DNA of 64,000 nt from Acetivibrio thermocellus ATCC 27405 (lineage in GTDB: Bacteria; Bacillota; Clostridia; Acetivibrionales; Acetivibrionaceae). Below are positions 27,719-38,333 of the stretch, one piece after another; position 1 is the first letter of the stretch, and each line of letters begins with the position of its first letter. The notes beneath the pieces were generated by a model that did not search any database, was not told the origin of the DNA, and was given only the letters and a program-made list of their open reading frames with translations. Location of the stretch: assembly GCF_000015865.1 (NCBI RefSeq), contig NC_009012.1, positions 2,349,081-2,413,080 of the forward strand, written 5' to 3'. A program made the position numbers and the translations under genes.

Positions 27719-28437
27719 CATCTGATATTGCAGCATGTTGCAGAAGGCTTCGCCTCAGCCGGAACATAGTGGAGATGTCAGGTAAAATACAGGCAGTCAG
27801 CCACCAGGAATACCTGCTTAAACTTCTTCAATCAGAGATCCGGCATCGTGAAGAACTGAAGAAAGACAAACTGCTGAAAAAAGCAGGTTTCTATACCATA
27901 AAGACATTTGAAAGCTTCCGGTTTGATGAAGTAAAGCTGCCCAGTGGCGTTACTCCGGAATATCTTAAAGAGTGCGAGTTTATCGAAAACAAACACAATA
28001 TCGTCATGTACGGCAATGTGGGCACAGGAAAGACGCATCTTTCAATTGCTTTAGGTGTAGAGGCCTGCAAGAAGGGATTGGAGGTGAGATTTTTCAGGAC
28101 ATCAGCGCTCGTGAACAGGCTGGCGGAACAAAAGAAAGCCGGAACATTGTCAGGCTTCTTGAAGGACCTGAATAAAGCAGATCTTTTGATCTGTGACGAA
28201 TGGGGCTACGTCCCCCTCGACCGTATAGGAGCGCAGTTATTGTTTGAGGTCATATCCGAGTGTTATGAACGCAAATCGGTGATCATCAATACCAACATAG
28301 AATTTTCAAGGTGGGTGAACGTGTTCTATGACGAGCAGATGACAGGCGCCATTATCGACCGGCTACTTCATCACTGTCACTTGCTACTGTTTCCCGGCCA
28401 GAGCAACAGGATGCGCGAAGCTGTACTAAACACATAA
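27712..28437 (+). CDS. istB: IS21-family helper ATPase IstB, element 1
   Basis: 241 residues, AAA+ ATPase of the DnaC/IstB family that loads the IstA transposase on target DNA. Walker A G-N-V-G-T-G-K-T-H and Walker B L-L-I-C-D-E-W-G-Y are intact. The start overlaps the end of istA, so translation is coupled. Confidence 0.92.
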   Translation: MLTSDIAACCRRLRLSRNIVEMSGKIQAVSHQEYLLKLLQSEIRHREELKKDKLLKKAGFYTIKTFESFRFDEVKLPSGVTPEYLKECEFIENKHNIVMYGNVGTGKTHLSIALGVEACKKGLEVRFFRTSALVNRLAEQKKAGTLSGFLKDLNKADLLICDEWGYVPLDRIGAQLLFEVISECYERKSVIINTNIEFSRWVNVFYDEQMTGAIIDRLLHHCHLLLFPGQSNRMREAVLNT

Positions 28438-28789
28438 AAAACTTACGGGAAAGTCACTGGGTTTACATAAAAATTCCCCACCGGTGCCTGGGGAAAAAAT
28501 TTTGCAAAAGTGGGGAGATCTCACTTGCAAAAAACATTTCAATAATACTTTTTAATTTATCAGTAACAATAAACCAACTTAAATCATTTGGAACATAGTC
28601 AGTAATTACTCTCTTATTACCATTATCATAATTCACTTTAATATCAACATTCCAATCACAGAATTCGATTCCTTTTTCAGCTTCATACCTATCAAATGAA
28701 AGGGTTTTTTCGTCAATTTCTAAAAAAATCGAATTATCTTCATGTTCATAATCATATAGCAACTTATAATATTTCATGATAACCTCCTA

Positions 28790-29548
28790 TTATTCCCAGA
28801 AGCTTTTTGTAAGCATATCTGGATTTTTTAATACTTCATTCTTTACACTTTCAAAAAGTTTCAAGAATATGTTAGTATCACCTTTCGCAATAGAATCAAT
28901 GCGTTTAATTTCATTAAGCATATAATCATGATATGCATTTGGATGTCTCCCTTGGTGTTGCACTGCAGCTTTCTTCCAACTGCCATCAAGATCTAATCCA
29001 TACTTTTTGGTTATTTTTTCAATCTGTGCTGTATATGTACTACTCTTATTTGTCAGGAAGTGATGAGTCTGTGTTGGCTTAGCAGTACTACTCGTTCCCT
29101 TAACATACTTATTCGCATTATGAACCAATACCCTATTTTCGCCAACATGATACGTATGAAAATTATCGACCTTAAAATTGTAAACCTTTACAGGCTTATC
29201 TGTTATTTCAAGCTTTTTACCTTCCAATACTAAAACACTACCTCTTGAATCAACCAACTTATCTCCTACTTGCAGTTTTCCCGCTTCAACAAAACCCACA
29301 TCTTTAACATAAAACGGATGCTCAAAGGTCGTCTTGATTTCCTCTCCATTAATTGTCAAATGTAAAAGCTCCGTTGTCTCTCTCACATATGTCTCAAGCA
29401 CCGTCTTCTCCGCTACTTCAAAAGTCTCCGGATTCGTCGCAATTACCTTGTCTCCTGCCTTGATATTCTCTATCGCAACCAAGCCTGCCGCTGTCAATAC
29501 CATCGTACCCGCAACAAAGCATTTGAAATCTATTGTAAATTGCAATAT
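28790..29548 (-). pseudogene. toxin module 4: N-terminally truncated Hint toxin with AHH nuclease domain
   Basis: Complete Hint domain (C-F-V-A-G-T to V-H-N-A), linker K-G-T-S-S-T, then an AHH-type HNH nuclease: T-H-H-F-L-T-N-K, K-K-Y-G-L-D-L-D-G-S-W and H-Q-G-R-H-P-N-A-Y-H. The LXG-like N-terminus is missing. In place of T-M-K, the Cys is preceded by I-D-F-K, which matches the C-terminal Ig-like repeat (R-E-I-D-F-K), so the Hint appears to have been fused to an Ig-like gene tail. IS30 then separated the two. It stops 13 bp before the Imm11-like gene. Secretion by the type VII route is unlikely without the N-terminus. Confidence 0.82.
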
Positions 29549-30904
<1,356 letters not shown>

Positions 30905-31000
30905 ATTTTACAACGAACCATTTGAAATCTATTTTCTTGCCGTTATCATACACCTTGTACCGGTTTTCGTCGACTAATTTGTTGATTTTTGAAACAGTAA
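30905..31000 (-). pseudogene. fragment of the Ig-like protein's last repeat
   Basis: Encodes I-N-K-L-V-D-E-N-R-Y-K-V-Y-D-N-G-K-K-I-D-F-K, matching residues near the end of the protein at 60249-64000 with several substitutions. It abuts the right end of IS30 and is the upstream half of the Ig-Hint fusion described for toxin module 4. Confidence 0.65.
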
Positions 31001-31018
31001 TTGGTATGATACTTCAAT

Positions 31019-31141
31019 TTAGCTTAAAGAAATTCTTGAATAATGTCTAAAAATATCTTTTAGGTATGTCACATTTACAATACTTTTGAAATTATTTCTC
31101 TTGATCATGTTATTCATTTCTTCTTTTGATAATGTTAACAT
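31019..31141 (-). pseudogene. possible N-terminal relic of an IS256-family transposase
   Basis: A 40-codon frame starting M-L-T-L-S-K-E-E-M-N-N-M-I, with a composition like Mutator-type transposase N-termini. No ribosome site is clear and the rest of the gene is absent. Confidence 0.3.
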
Positions 31142-31502
31142 AAGAAAATCTCTTCCTTGGATACTATTTGTAATTCTTGCCAAGAAAGAAACTTTTCAAT
31201 CTTTTTGTAGGTAAAGTGAGACAGATATGCTTAAGGTCTACTCATGCGGATTTCCACCTGTTCTCCTCCATTATCTTGCCCAACCGCACCACAGAATTAT
31301 TTATATTCCCTAAGAAGTATCATAATTTTATTATAAAGTCAACAGTTTATAGTACAAGCAGGAAGCCCAAGCCAGTCTAGCTTACAAACTCTTGCTGCAC
31401 CAACAAAAATACCACTGTCTTCTTCACCGTTATAACTTAAATATATCATGCTATTACCAGTTTTCATTAATTTGGTAATGCAATTGTGTTTAACTTACTT
31501 TT
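31142..31502. other. unassigned intergenic DNA
   Basis: 360 bases with no credible gene on either strand. Short strings (GGTCTACTCATGC) recur at 44203, suggesting an old repeated element, but nothing can be named. Confidence 0.4.
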
Positions 31503-31538
31503 CTGTTTTGTCAGTCTTAATTTTTTAGTATTATTATA
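31503..31538 (-). repeat. degenerate IS3 end next to IS3 copy 3
   Basis: CTGTTTTGTCAGTCTTAATT followed by TTTTAGTATTATTATA matches the left end of the 1447-bp IS3 in reverse orientation with a few changes. It lies 8 bp from the present copy 3, so a related, older element once sat here. Confidence 0.6.
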
Positions 31539-31782
31539 CTATGATTTATAATGCTCCCCATTGTCAAGACAGTTTTTTAGCTTTTCTAAGTTAGCTCTCC
31601 TTTCTTAATTTTGTATAATCTTTACAACTGTGCACTCTGTTGGAGGATGTCAAGGGCGAGCGTAAGCGAGTTCATCTTGACCCTTGACATCCTTTGGACA
31701 TATATCCTTTTGCTTTCCGGTCTGTTATGACAGACCGGCTGCCTTCCGGTGAGGACGGGGTTTGGGGCGGAGCCCCATAATT

Positions 31783-32625
31783 CTATACAACTGCCAGTAG
31801 CTGGTCATATCCTCCAAAGTAATACTCTGCCGGTGTTTTGTAATCCAATGACTGGTGCGGTCTCCTATGGTTATAGTGCTCCACATATTCCTTTGTGATT
31901 TGTCTAAGTTGTTGTACCGTTTCGCACTCTTCAAGATAAAGTTTCTCCCACTTGTAGGAACGGAAAAATCGTTCTATCCTTTGGTTGTCTAATGCTCTTC
32001 CTTTTCCATCCATAGATATTTTGATACCGTTATTTTTTAATAGATTTATGTAATCATCACTGGTAAACTGTGAGCCTTGATCACTGTTCATGATTTCAGG
32101 CTTGCCATATCGCTTTATGGCCTTTTGGATTGCTTCTATGACGAATGTCTTATCAAGAGTGTTTGATAGTTCAAACCCAACAATATACCGAGAATACCAG
32201 TCTATTATTGCAACCATATACATGAAACCGCGTTTCATTCGGCAATAGGTCACATCTATGGACCATACCTGATTAGGATGATCAATTTTCAAGTTTCTCA
32301 ACAGATATGGATACAAATTCTTACCATGTATTCGTTTGCTGAGGTTGGGGCCAGGACAGAATCCATGTATGCCCATTTCCCTCATATAACGCCGGGTCCG
32401 TTTTCGATTGATATGAATGTGATAATCCTTGTTCAATATACTTGTCATCCTGCGATAGCCATATTCCGGATAAGACGCGTAAATTTCATCAATGATACGC
32501 TTAATCAGGTATTCCTCCTCATTTACCGGAGCAGGCTTGTAGTAAACGCTCGTACGGTTTAAGCTCAATAATTCTGCTTGCCTTGTTATGCTGAGTTTCT
32601 TCTCATTTCTATCAATCATTTTCAT
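31783..32625 (-). CDS. IS3-family OrfB transposase, copy 3
   Basis: Identical to OrfB of copy 1; catalytic D-D-E intact; start chosen at the equivalent ATG. Confidence 0.92.
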   Translation of the reverse strand: MKMIDRNEKKLSITRQAELLSLNRTSVYYKPAPVNEEEYLIKRIIDEIYASYPEYGYRRMTSILNKDYHIHINRKRTRRYMREMGIHGFCPGPNLSKRIHGKNLYPYLLRNLKIDHPNQVWSIDVTYCRMKRGFMYMVAIIDWYSRYIVGFELSNTLDKTFVIEAIQKAIKRYGKPEIMNSDQGSQFTSDDYINLLKNNGIKISMDGKGRALDNQRIERFFRSYKWEKLYLEECETVQQLRQITKEYVEHYNHRRPHQSLDYKTPAEYYFGGYDQLLAVV

Positions 32626-32641
32626 GCGGTCTTCTCGGGAT

Positions 32642-32935
32642 TTAGAGGAGGCCAGATTTTTTTTTAAGCCAGGCAACCTCATATGATAGTTGACCAATTT
32701 GCTTAAGCAGTTCGTCCTTCTCCTTTTCATACGACTGTTTGACCTTCTCTACTTCATCAGTTTCCTTGCTGAATACTCTGCCCGCATTGCTTATGAATTC
32801 AGTCTTCCAGCGACTTAACAGGTTTGGATGAATTCCATATTCTGCAGCAATCTCATTCAGCGTTCTTTCTCCCTTGATGACCTCAATCACTATTTTTGCT
32901 TTTTGTTCAGGTGTAAAATGTTTTCTCTTTTCCAT
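32642..32935 (-). CDS. IS3-family OrfA, copy 3
   Basis: Identical to OrfA of copy 1, with HTH and leucine zipper. Confidence 0.92.
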   Translation of the reverse strand: MEKRKHFTPEQKAKIVIEVIKGERTLNEIAAEYGIHPNLLSRWKTEFISNAGRVFSKETDEVEKVKQSYEKEKDELLKQIGQLSYEVAWLKKKSGLL

Positions 32936-33025
32936 AGTTCCATTCTAACTTATTTGGGCTGTTTTGTCTGTCTTAATTTTTGGTATCATTATAATTTCAA
33001 ATTTCCCACGACAGATTCTTCTTTT

Positions 33026-33502
33026 TCAAAGTTCCATCATACGTTTATATTGCCTTTTTAATTCACTTGTAAATTCGATAAATGTATCTAATTTTACCAC
33101 AAACCTAAACCCTTTGTCATAACCACTTAATTCACCGTCAGTAATTGTGCCTATATTTAACCAAATTTCCATGTATATTTCTCCATCTTCCAATGGGTCA
33201 TCCACTATAATGTCAAAATAGGATTCAGAACTTGAAAATTCAAATTTCTCAAAGCTTTTTTTAGATAGTTTATTTTCTGCTATTTGCTCAAATTTTTCAA
33301 TCAAACTTTTAATCTCATATACACTAAAAGTTGCTCCCATATCAGGCGTATAAACATATTTTTCCCGTGGAACATTTAAGACAAATTCAAATGGAATCCA
33401 ATTCTCACTATCTTGTCTTTCCTCATCAACATCAAGAAAATCATTATTAAGCAAGTTAATTTCTAACAAAATATTACCCTCTATATTGTTTAATTTAGGC
33501 AT
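33026..33502 (-). CDS. putative immunity protein (158 aa)
   Basis: Acidic alpha/beta protein starting M-P-K-L-N-N-I-E-G-N, with a strong AAGGGGGAG ribosome site. It contains a Y-M-E-I-W-L-N-I-G-T sheet, G-Y-D-K-G-F-R-F-V-V, and a C-terminal helix L-K-R-Q-Y-K-R-M. Size, charge and place behind toxin module 5 point to immunity. I could not name the family. Another small gene (33548-33742) lies between it and the toxin, so which one neutralises the module-5 toxin is open. Confidence 0.62.
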   Translation of the reverse strand: MPKLNNIEGNILLEINLLNNDFLDVDEERQDSENWIPFEFVLNVPREKYVYTPDMGATFSVYEIKSLIEKFEQIAENKLSKKSFEKFEFSSSESYFDIIVDDPLEDGEIYMEIWLNIGTITDGELSGYDKGFRFVVKLDTFIEFTSELKRQYKRMMEL

Positions 33503-33547
33503 ATAACTCCCCCTTAATTATTCTTGAAATATTTTTCTTTTCTGCTT

Positions 33548-33742
33548 TTATAGCTCCCAATTATTTTTAAAATGAGAAATTCTAGTTTTCTTTTTTACTA
33601 CTTGATTAATTTTTCTCATTACAAAGTGCGTCACGTTCCCTATTTTCTCCTTTTGAGCTTCAAACATTAAAAATCTTTTTATGTTATTATAGAAATATTG
33701 TAAATCATTAGTCGATATTTCAGAAACTGAATACCCAATCAA
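33548..33742 (-). CDS. 64-residue basic protein, possible immunity or relic
   Basis: TTG start preceded by GAGGAG at 6-bp spacing; sequence starts M-I-G-Y-S-V-S-E-I and is Lys/Asn-rich. Most toxin partners here are acidic, so the basic charge is unusual. The 200 bp between it and the toxin stop contain no gene. No family recognised; it may be the tail of a decayed gene. Confidence 0.4.
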   Translation of the reverse strand: MIGYSVSEISTNDLQYFYNNIKRFLMFEAQKEKIGNVTHFVMRKINQVVKKKTRISHFKNNWEL

Positions 33743-34601
33743 AGTACACTCCTCTTTTTATATCAACTCTAACAATCAGAGTTCTTTCTATGATTTACAT
33801 TATCCCTTTATTCTAAGTATACTTTATACTAAATGTTCTTTCGCTTTCTCTAATCTATTCACTGTCCATGCAACTCTCGTCTTAAATTCTACAATATGGC
33901 ATCCTTTTTTCAAAGTTTATTTCATTTTAGTACAAGAATACTCTTTCTTAATCTATTGGCAGTGAACTAATCTCTCCATTGTTTTTTAACATTTTTAAAA
34001 CATCTTTCCAAGTTTTTAATGATTTAGTTTTTCCTCCTACTGTCGTTATTACAACACCTTCCTTATTAACTATAACTACATCATAATAATTGCCATTCTT
34101 TTTTGCAAATACAGTTCTACCCCCTGATTGATAGACTTTTTGTGAATAATTATTCTTAATATCATTTATTTTTTCATCACTAAAGCCTCGCTCTTTAGCT
34201 CTCTTCTCTCCGTGTTTAGTTTTTTTAATTTCGGGCATTCCATTACTATAGTTTGAACTTGCATTATGCACCAATACACCAATATGTGCAACATGATAAG
34301 TATGAAAATCATCCACTTTGAAGTTGTAAACCTTTACAGGCTTATCTGTTATTTCAAGCTTTTTACCTTCCAATACCAAAGCATTGCCTCTTGAATCAAC
34401 CAATCTGTCTCCTACCTGCAGTTTTCCCGCTTCAACAAAGCCCACATCTTTAACATAAAACGGATGTTCAAAGGTTGTCTTGATTACCTCTGTTAATGCT
34501 ACTCTAAAAATGTACCATATACCGGCAAAAAAATAGGCCACCTTAATCAAATTTCCTGTATGATTTTGTTGAACAGACACTATCGTACAGGAGGAAAGGA
34601 T

Positions 34602-36086
34602 ATGATTAAGATGGCTCAATTAGAGGATATCAGAAAAATGTACTTCATGGAAGGCTTAAGTATCAGGGAAATTAACAGGAGGACTGGGATACATAGGGAT
34701 ACAATCTCAAAATATATTTCGCTGGAGGAACCAAAACCACCTAAGTACAAGTTGACAAAGGAAAGAACGCATCCGGTATTAGGGCCGTACATACCAATGA
34801 TCAAACAGATAATAGAAGATGATAAAACCAGACACCGCAAACAACGCCATACAGGGACAAAAATATTTGAGACACTTAAAAAAGAAGGCTTTTCAGGCGG
34901 CTACAACACTGTAATGGATTACCTGAGAAAGGAATACCGAAAACAAAGGGAAGCTTTCCTGCCACTGGAGTTCGAGTTGGGAGCATATGCAGAAGTAGAT
35001 TGGACAGAAGCATATTTTTATCTAAAAGGCAAAGAAACCAAGGCACATTTGTTTGTAATGAAGTTGAGAGGATCAGGCGGATTCTACGTAAGAGCATACC
35101 CTTTTGAGAAACAGGAGGCGTTCTTTGATGGCCATATCAAATGCTTTGAGTTCATGAACGGTGTACCATACAAGATAGCATACGACAATCTGAAAACGGC
35201 AGTGAAGAAGATACTCGAAGGCAGCAACAGAGAAGAGCAGGAGCAGTTTATCGCTTTACGAACCCATTACCTTTATGAATCTTCATTCTGCCGGCCGGCA
35301 AAAGGGAGCGATAAAGGTGGTGTAGAGAATGCGGGCAAAGAGGCTGTGCGAAGGTTCTTCGTTCCCTACCCCGAGGTTGATTCATTTGAGGAGTTGAATG
35401 AATATCTGCACAACGAATGCATAAAGCTTTTGGAAAGCAATCCGAAATGGGAAGCGGAAAGGGCAGCTTTGAGGCCATTACCGGCGGTAAGGTTTGATGG
35501 TGCGAGGTATAAAGAGGCAAAGGTCAACCGCTATTCTATGGTACAGTTTGAAACTAACCGATACTCTGTTCCCACGATATATGTGGGAGAGAAAGTCACT
35601 GTTAAAGCTACTGCGGATGAAGTAAAAATACTAAACAAAGGAACAATGATAGCAAGCCATCCAAGGATATACGGACGCTACCAGGAGCAGATAAAGCTTG
35701 ATCACTATCTGGAATTGCTGCTGCAAAAATCACGCGCCCTGGGCAACACAAAAGTATATAAACCTCAGATGCTGGCACCCGTTTATGAGCAGTATCGTCG
35801 AAGCTTAAATGCCAGAAGTCCGAGAGGCAACAGGGAATTCGTAAAAATACTCATGCTGCACAGGGATTACCCTACGGCACTGGTGACAGAAGCTATTGAA
35901 ATAGCTATGGCATACAATGTATACAGTTATGACGGTGTATTTAACATATTAGGACAGCTACTGGTCTCAGGCAGTCCTAAGACGGCTCCTGTCAGCAAAG
36001 ACAAGCTTCAGGGCATCCCCGAGGTTGTTGTAATACCTCCTGATCTCAGCAAATACAGCGCTCTCATGTCAGGAGGTGGACAATAA
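34602..36086 (+). CDS. istA: IS21-family transposase IstA, element 2
   Basis: 494 residues from ATG 34602, which follows AGGAGGAAAGG; the frame is open further upstream but without a ribosome site. HTH (S-I-R-E-I-N-R-R-T-G-I-H-R-D-T-I) and DDE core (E-V-D-W-T-E-A, A-Y-D-N-L-K-T, G-G-V-E-N-A-G-K). Ends one base into istB. Confidence 0.92.
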   Translation: MIKMAQLEDIRKMYFMEGLSIREINRRTGIHRDTISKYISLEEPKPPKYKLTKERTHPVLGPYIPMIKQIIEDDKTRHRKQRHTGTKIFETLKKEGFSGGYNTVMDYLRKEYRKQREAFLPLEFELGAYAEVDWTEAYFYLKGKETKAHLFVMKLRGSGGFYVRAYPFEKQEAFFDGHIKCFEFMNGVPYKIAYDNLKTAVKKILEGSNREEQEQFIALRTHYLYESSFCRPAKGSDKGGVENAGKEAVRRFFVPYPEVDSFEELNEYLHNECIKLLESNPKWEAERAALRPLPAVRFDGARYKEAKVNRYSMVQFETNRYSVPTIYVGEKVTVKATADEVKILNKGTMIASHPRIYGRYQEQIKLDHYLELLLQKSRALGNTKVYKPQMLAPVYEQYRRSLNARSPRGNREFVKILMLHRDYPTALVTEAIEIAMAYNVYSYDGVFNILGQLLVSGSPKTAPVSKDKLQGIPEVVVIPPDLSKYSALMSGGGQ

Positions 36087-36844
36087 TGCCGGTCAATAAA
36101 ATGCTTATCGAAACTTACATGAAGAAGCTAAAGATGCCACAGGTGGCAAAAACCTATGAATCCCTGGCAAGAGAAGCCGCAGACAATAATCTGGATTATG
36201 AAGAATACCTGCTGTGTGTGCTGGAACAGGAAGTACATCAGCGGGAGAATAACCGGATCCAGAGAGGGATCCGGCAAGCAGGCTTTCCTGTTATCAAAAC
36301 GATTGAAAGCTTTGACTTCCTTGCCATACCTTCTTTGAACAAACCGCGGGTATTGAAACTCATGCAGGGAGAATATATCCGAAGAAGAGAAAATGTCATT
36401 TTGATAGGCAACTCCGGAGTAGGGAAAACCCATATTGCAACTGCGCTCGGTTACGAGGCTTGTCGGCAGGGTATGAAGGTCAAATTCTATACGGCAGCTG
36501 GTTTGATAAATGAATTGCTTGCAGCACAGCAGGAATATCGTCTTAATAAGCTTGAAAAGCAATGGCTGGCGCCGCATTTAGTGATCCTTGATGAATTAGG
36601 CTATGTGCCTTTCAGTAAAATCGGAGCAGAATTGTTGTTCCAGTTCTGCTCTTCCCGATATGAGAGGGGCAGCCTGATCATAACTACAAACTTAGAATTT
36701 CCAAGATGGACGGAGGTGTTAGGCGATGAGCAAATGACAGCCGCCCTGCTTGACCGCTTGACCCATAATGCGCACATTCTGAACATCAATGGTGAAAGCT
36801 ACAGGTTTAAGCAGGCTCTTTCCAAGCAGGCAAATAATGACTGA
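36086..36844 (+). CDS. istB: IS21-family helper ATPase IstB, element 2
   Basis: 252 residues; AAA+ ATPase with Walker A G-N-S-G-V-G-K-T-H and Walker B L-V-I-L-D-E-L-G-Y. Start overlaps istA stop (TAATG), so the two are coupled. Confidence 0.92.
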   Translation: MPVNKMLIETYMKKLKMPQVAKTYESLAREAADNNLDYEEYLLCVLEQEVHQRENNRIQRGIRQAGFPVIKTIESFDFLAIPSLNKPRVLKLMQGEYIRRRENVILIGNSGVGKTHIATALGYEACRQGMKVKFYTAAGLINELLAAQQEYRLNKLEKQWLAPHLVILDELGYVPFSKIGAELLFQFCSSRYERGSLIITTNLEFPRWTEVLGDEQMTAALLDRLTHNAHILNINGESYRFKQALSKQANND

Positions 36845-38157
36845 TTTTTTATGAAATGGTGGCCTAATTTTACCCCGGTAAGTGGCCTAAATTTTGATTG
36901 ACATTAACATACCTCTCCATTGATTGTCAAATGCAAAAGCTCCATCGTCTCTCTTACATATGTCTCAAGCACTGTCTTCTCGGCCACTTCAAAAGTCTCC
37001 GGATTCGTCGCAATTACCTTGTCCCCTGCCTTGATATTCTCTATCGCAACAAAGCCTGCCGCTGTCAATACCATCGTACCCGCAACAAAGCACTTCATTG
37101 TAAATGCCGCCCCGGCACTGAAAACAGCCAGCGCGTTTACAGCAATCTGGAATCCGTTATAAAGTGCATTGGAATGCAGCTTCTGGTTAAATTCAACCAA
37201 TGCGTTGGATGGATCAAACAACGATATTCCCATAGCCAATATGTCAAATCCGTCCATACCAAACGAGAGTGCTGCCGTAACCTTTGATGTAACATTTATC
37301 GCTTTTCCCACTGTGCTCATACATTGGATGCTTTTCCCTGCAGCTGCTCCCAAAGCACCAAGCCCGGCACATGCCGCTCCTGTCACAGCCCCGGAAATTG
37401 CTCCGCTTAATGCCCCGTCCGCAAATCCTTCCAGAAACGATCCTCCATTTATCGCAGCGGCTATTCCTCCGACCGCTCCTCCTATCAATCCTCCGGCCAA
37501 TGCTCCCCAGAATGCTCCCGCCAGTATAACTCCCAATATACCGCCTGTCAACGCTGCCGCTATCCCCAATCCTGCAATAACTACCGCCGCAACTACTATT
37601 TTAGCAATGGATTTCCAATTATCTTTACACCACTCGGCGACTGCTTTGCAGCCATCTTTGAATTTTTCCCAACCGCTTTTCTCGCACTCAGGTTCTAAGT
37701 AATAGTACTGTTTGTAGAAATCTTCTTTTCGCTTATTGATAAGCTCAGCAACTTCACCGTCGATACGGACTACTTCGGATATGAATTCCTCGCTTTCACT
37801 GTAAAATTTCTCAAGCGAATCAATTTTTCTTTCCTGAGTTTGGGAAGATGCCTAGATGGAACTTATTACATCATCTAAATTGCACACACTTCTGTTGATA
37901 TTGAGCGTTTTCCTTTTTAATGCTGATAACTCCGACTTGTAATCCACCACAGATTTCTTGACTTCATTTATCAATCCGGGCATTTGGTTGATTTTTCCGG
38001 CATATAACGTTATAGTTGCCATTTTATTAACTCAAAATTATCATCCCAATGCTTGCAATCCGTGGTTGCCTTTCTAAAAATAATTAAAATTAAAAATAAT
38101 TACAATTAAATTCTACTGCACAAACTTTGAATATAATGCAAAACTACCTCAGTAAAA

Positions 38158-38197
38158 AATAATGCCAAGAAACTTTCTACCTTTTCTTGGCATTATT
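38158..38197 (-). terminator. terminator hairpin upstream of toxin module 5
   Basis: AATAATGCCAAGA ... TCTTGGCATTATT, a diverged but base-paired version of the Ig-gene terminator. The compensating G-to-A change in both arms argues it is under selection. On the minus strand it is followed by six T. Confidence 0.72.
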
Positions 38198-38246
38198 TTA
38201 TTACTTCTATTTTGAAAAAGCAAGTAAAACGTAGCTATATTTCAAA

Positions 38247-38288
38247 TCAAGCCACCGCCGGCTCGTTTTCTTCTTCTTTTACTTTAAA
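38247..38288 (-). pseudogene. short Ig-gene tail remnant
   Basis: About 40 bp encoding K-E-E-E-N-E-P-A-V-A then stop, corresponding to the last codons of the Ig-like protein gene. It keeps the same distance to the terminator as in the other copies. Confidence 0.5.
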
Positions 38289-38333
38289 ACTATAGATTTG
38301 AATATATCGGCTCTAAACTTGAAATACTCAAAG

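Larger units (their letters stand above)
26038..28536 (+). mobile_element. IS21-family element 1 (2499 bp)
   Basis: Ends TATTTATTGCAA (left) and, reversed, TGTTTTTTGCAA (right) form the terminal repeats. A 6-bp duplication TTTCAA flanks it (26032-26037 and 28537-28542). Inside each end are further TTGCAAAA / TTCCCCA repeats, the expected multiple transposase-binding sites of IS21. Carries istA and istB. A left-end fragment of the same element lies at 56134-56482. Confidence 0.9.
25787..28777 (-). pseudogene. Imm11-like (DUF1629) immunity gene split by IS21-1 and clipped by IS3 copy 2
   Basis: The 5' part (28777-28537) starts M-K-Y-Y-K-L-L-Y-D-Y with AGGAGG upstream. Removing IS21-1 and one TTTCAA duplicate joins K-L-K-S-I-I-E to S-M-K-N-N-K-V-Q-Y in frame. 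The 3' part (26037-25791) has L-Y-L-V-N-I-x-N-I-V-D-A-L-D-L-E-N-S and D-I-D-L-F-R-L-K-D, hallmarks of the DUF1629/Imm11 family. The natural stop is replaced by TAA from the IS3 end. It directly follows the AHH toxin, and Imm11 proteins often accompany AHH-type nucleases. Confidence 0.8.
31547..32993 (-). mobile_element. IS3-family element, copy 3 (1447 bp)
   Basis: Reverse-oriented copy with a clean 3-bp target duplication ATT (31544-31546 and 32994-32996). Inserted in DNA that already held a relic IS3 end. Confidence 0.93.
34491..36909 (+). mobile_element. IS21-family element 2 (2419 bp)
   Basis: Ends TGTTAATG ... CATTAACA with a 6-bp target duplication TACCTC (34485-34490 and 36910-36915). 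Internal GTGGCCTAA / TAGGCCACC repeats near both ends are likely IstA sites. Differs in sequence from element 1, so it is a separate IS. Confidence 0.93.
33948..38022 (-). pseudogene. toxin module 5: Hint toxin with DUF4258-like domain, split by IS21-2 and carrying a nonsense codon
   Basis: The 5' part (38022-36910) has the LXG-like N-terminus, Gly/Ala region and first half of Hint. The 3' part (34490-33948) continues with T-T-F-E-H-P-F, V-H-N-A and the toxin domain (K-H-G-E-K-R-A-K-E-R-G-F-S-D-E-K-I, V-V-I-V-N-K-E-G-V-V-I-T-T-V). This resembles DUF4258/BrnT-like RNase folds. IS21-2 interrupts it with a perfect 6-bp duplication TACCTC. A second defect is a TAG at about 37853, where other copies read ATA CAG (Ile-Gln), so the gene was dead even without the IS. 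The K-Y-V-K-G-T-S-S-T linker is replaced by S-S-N-Y-S-N-G. Confidence 0.82.
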
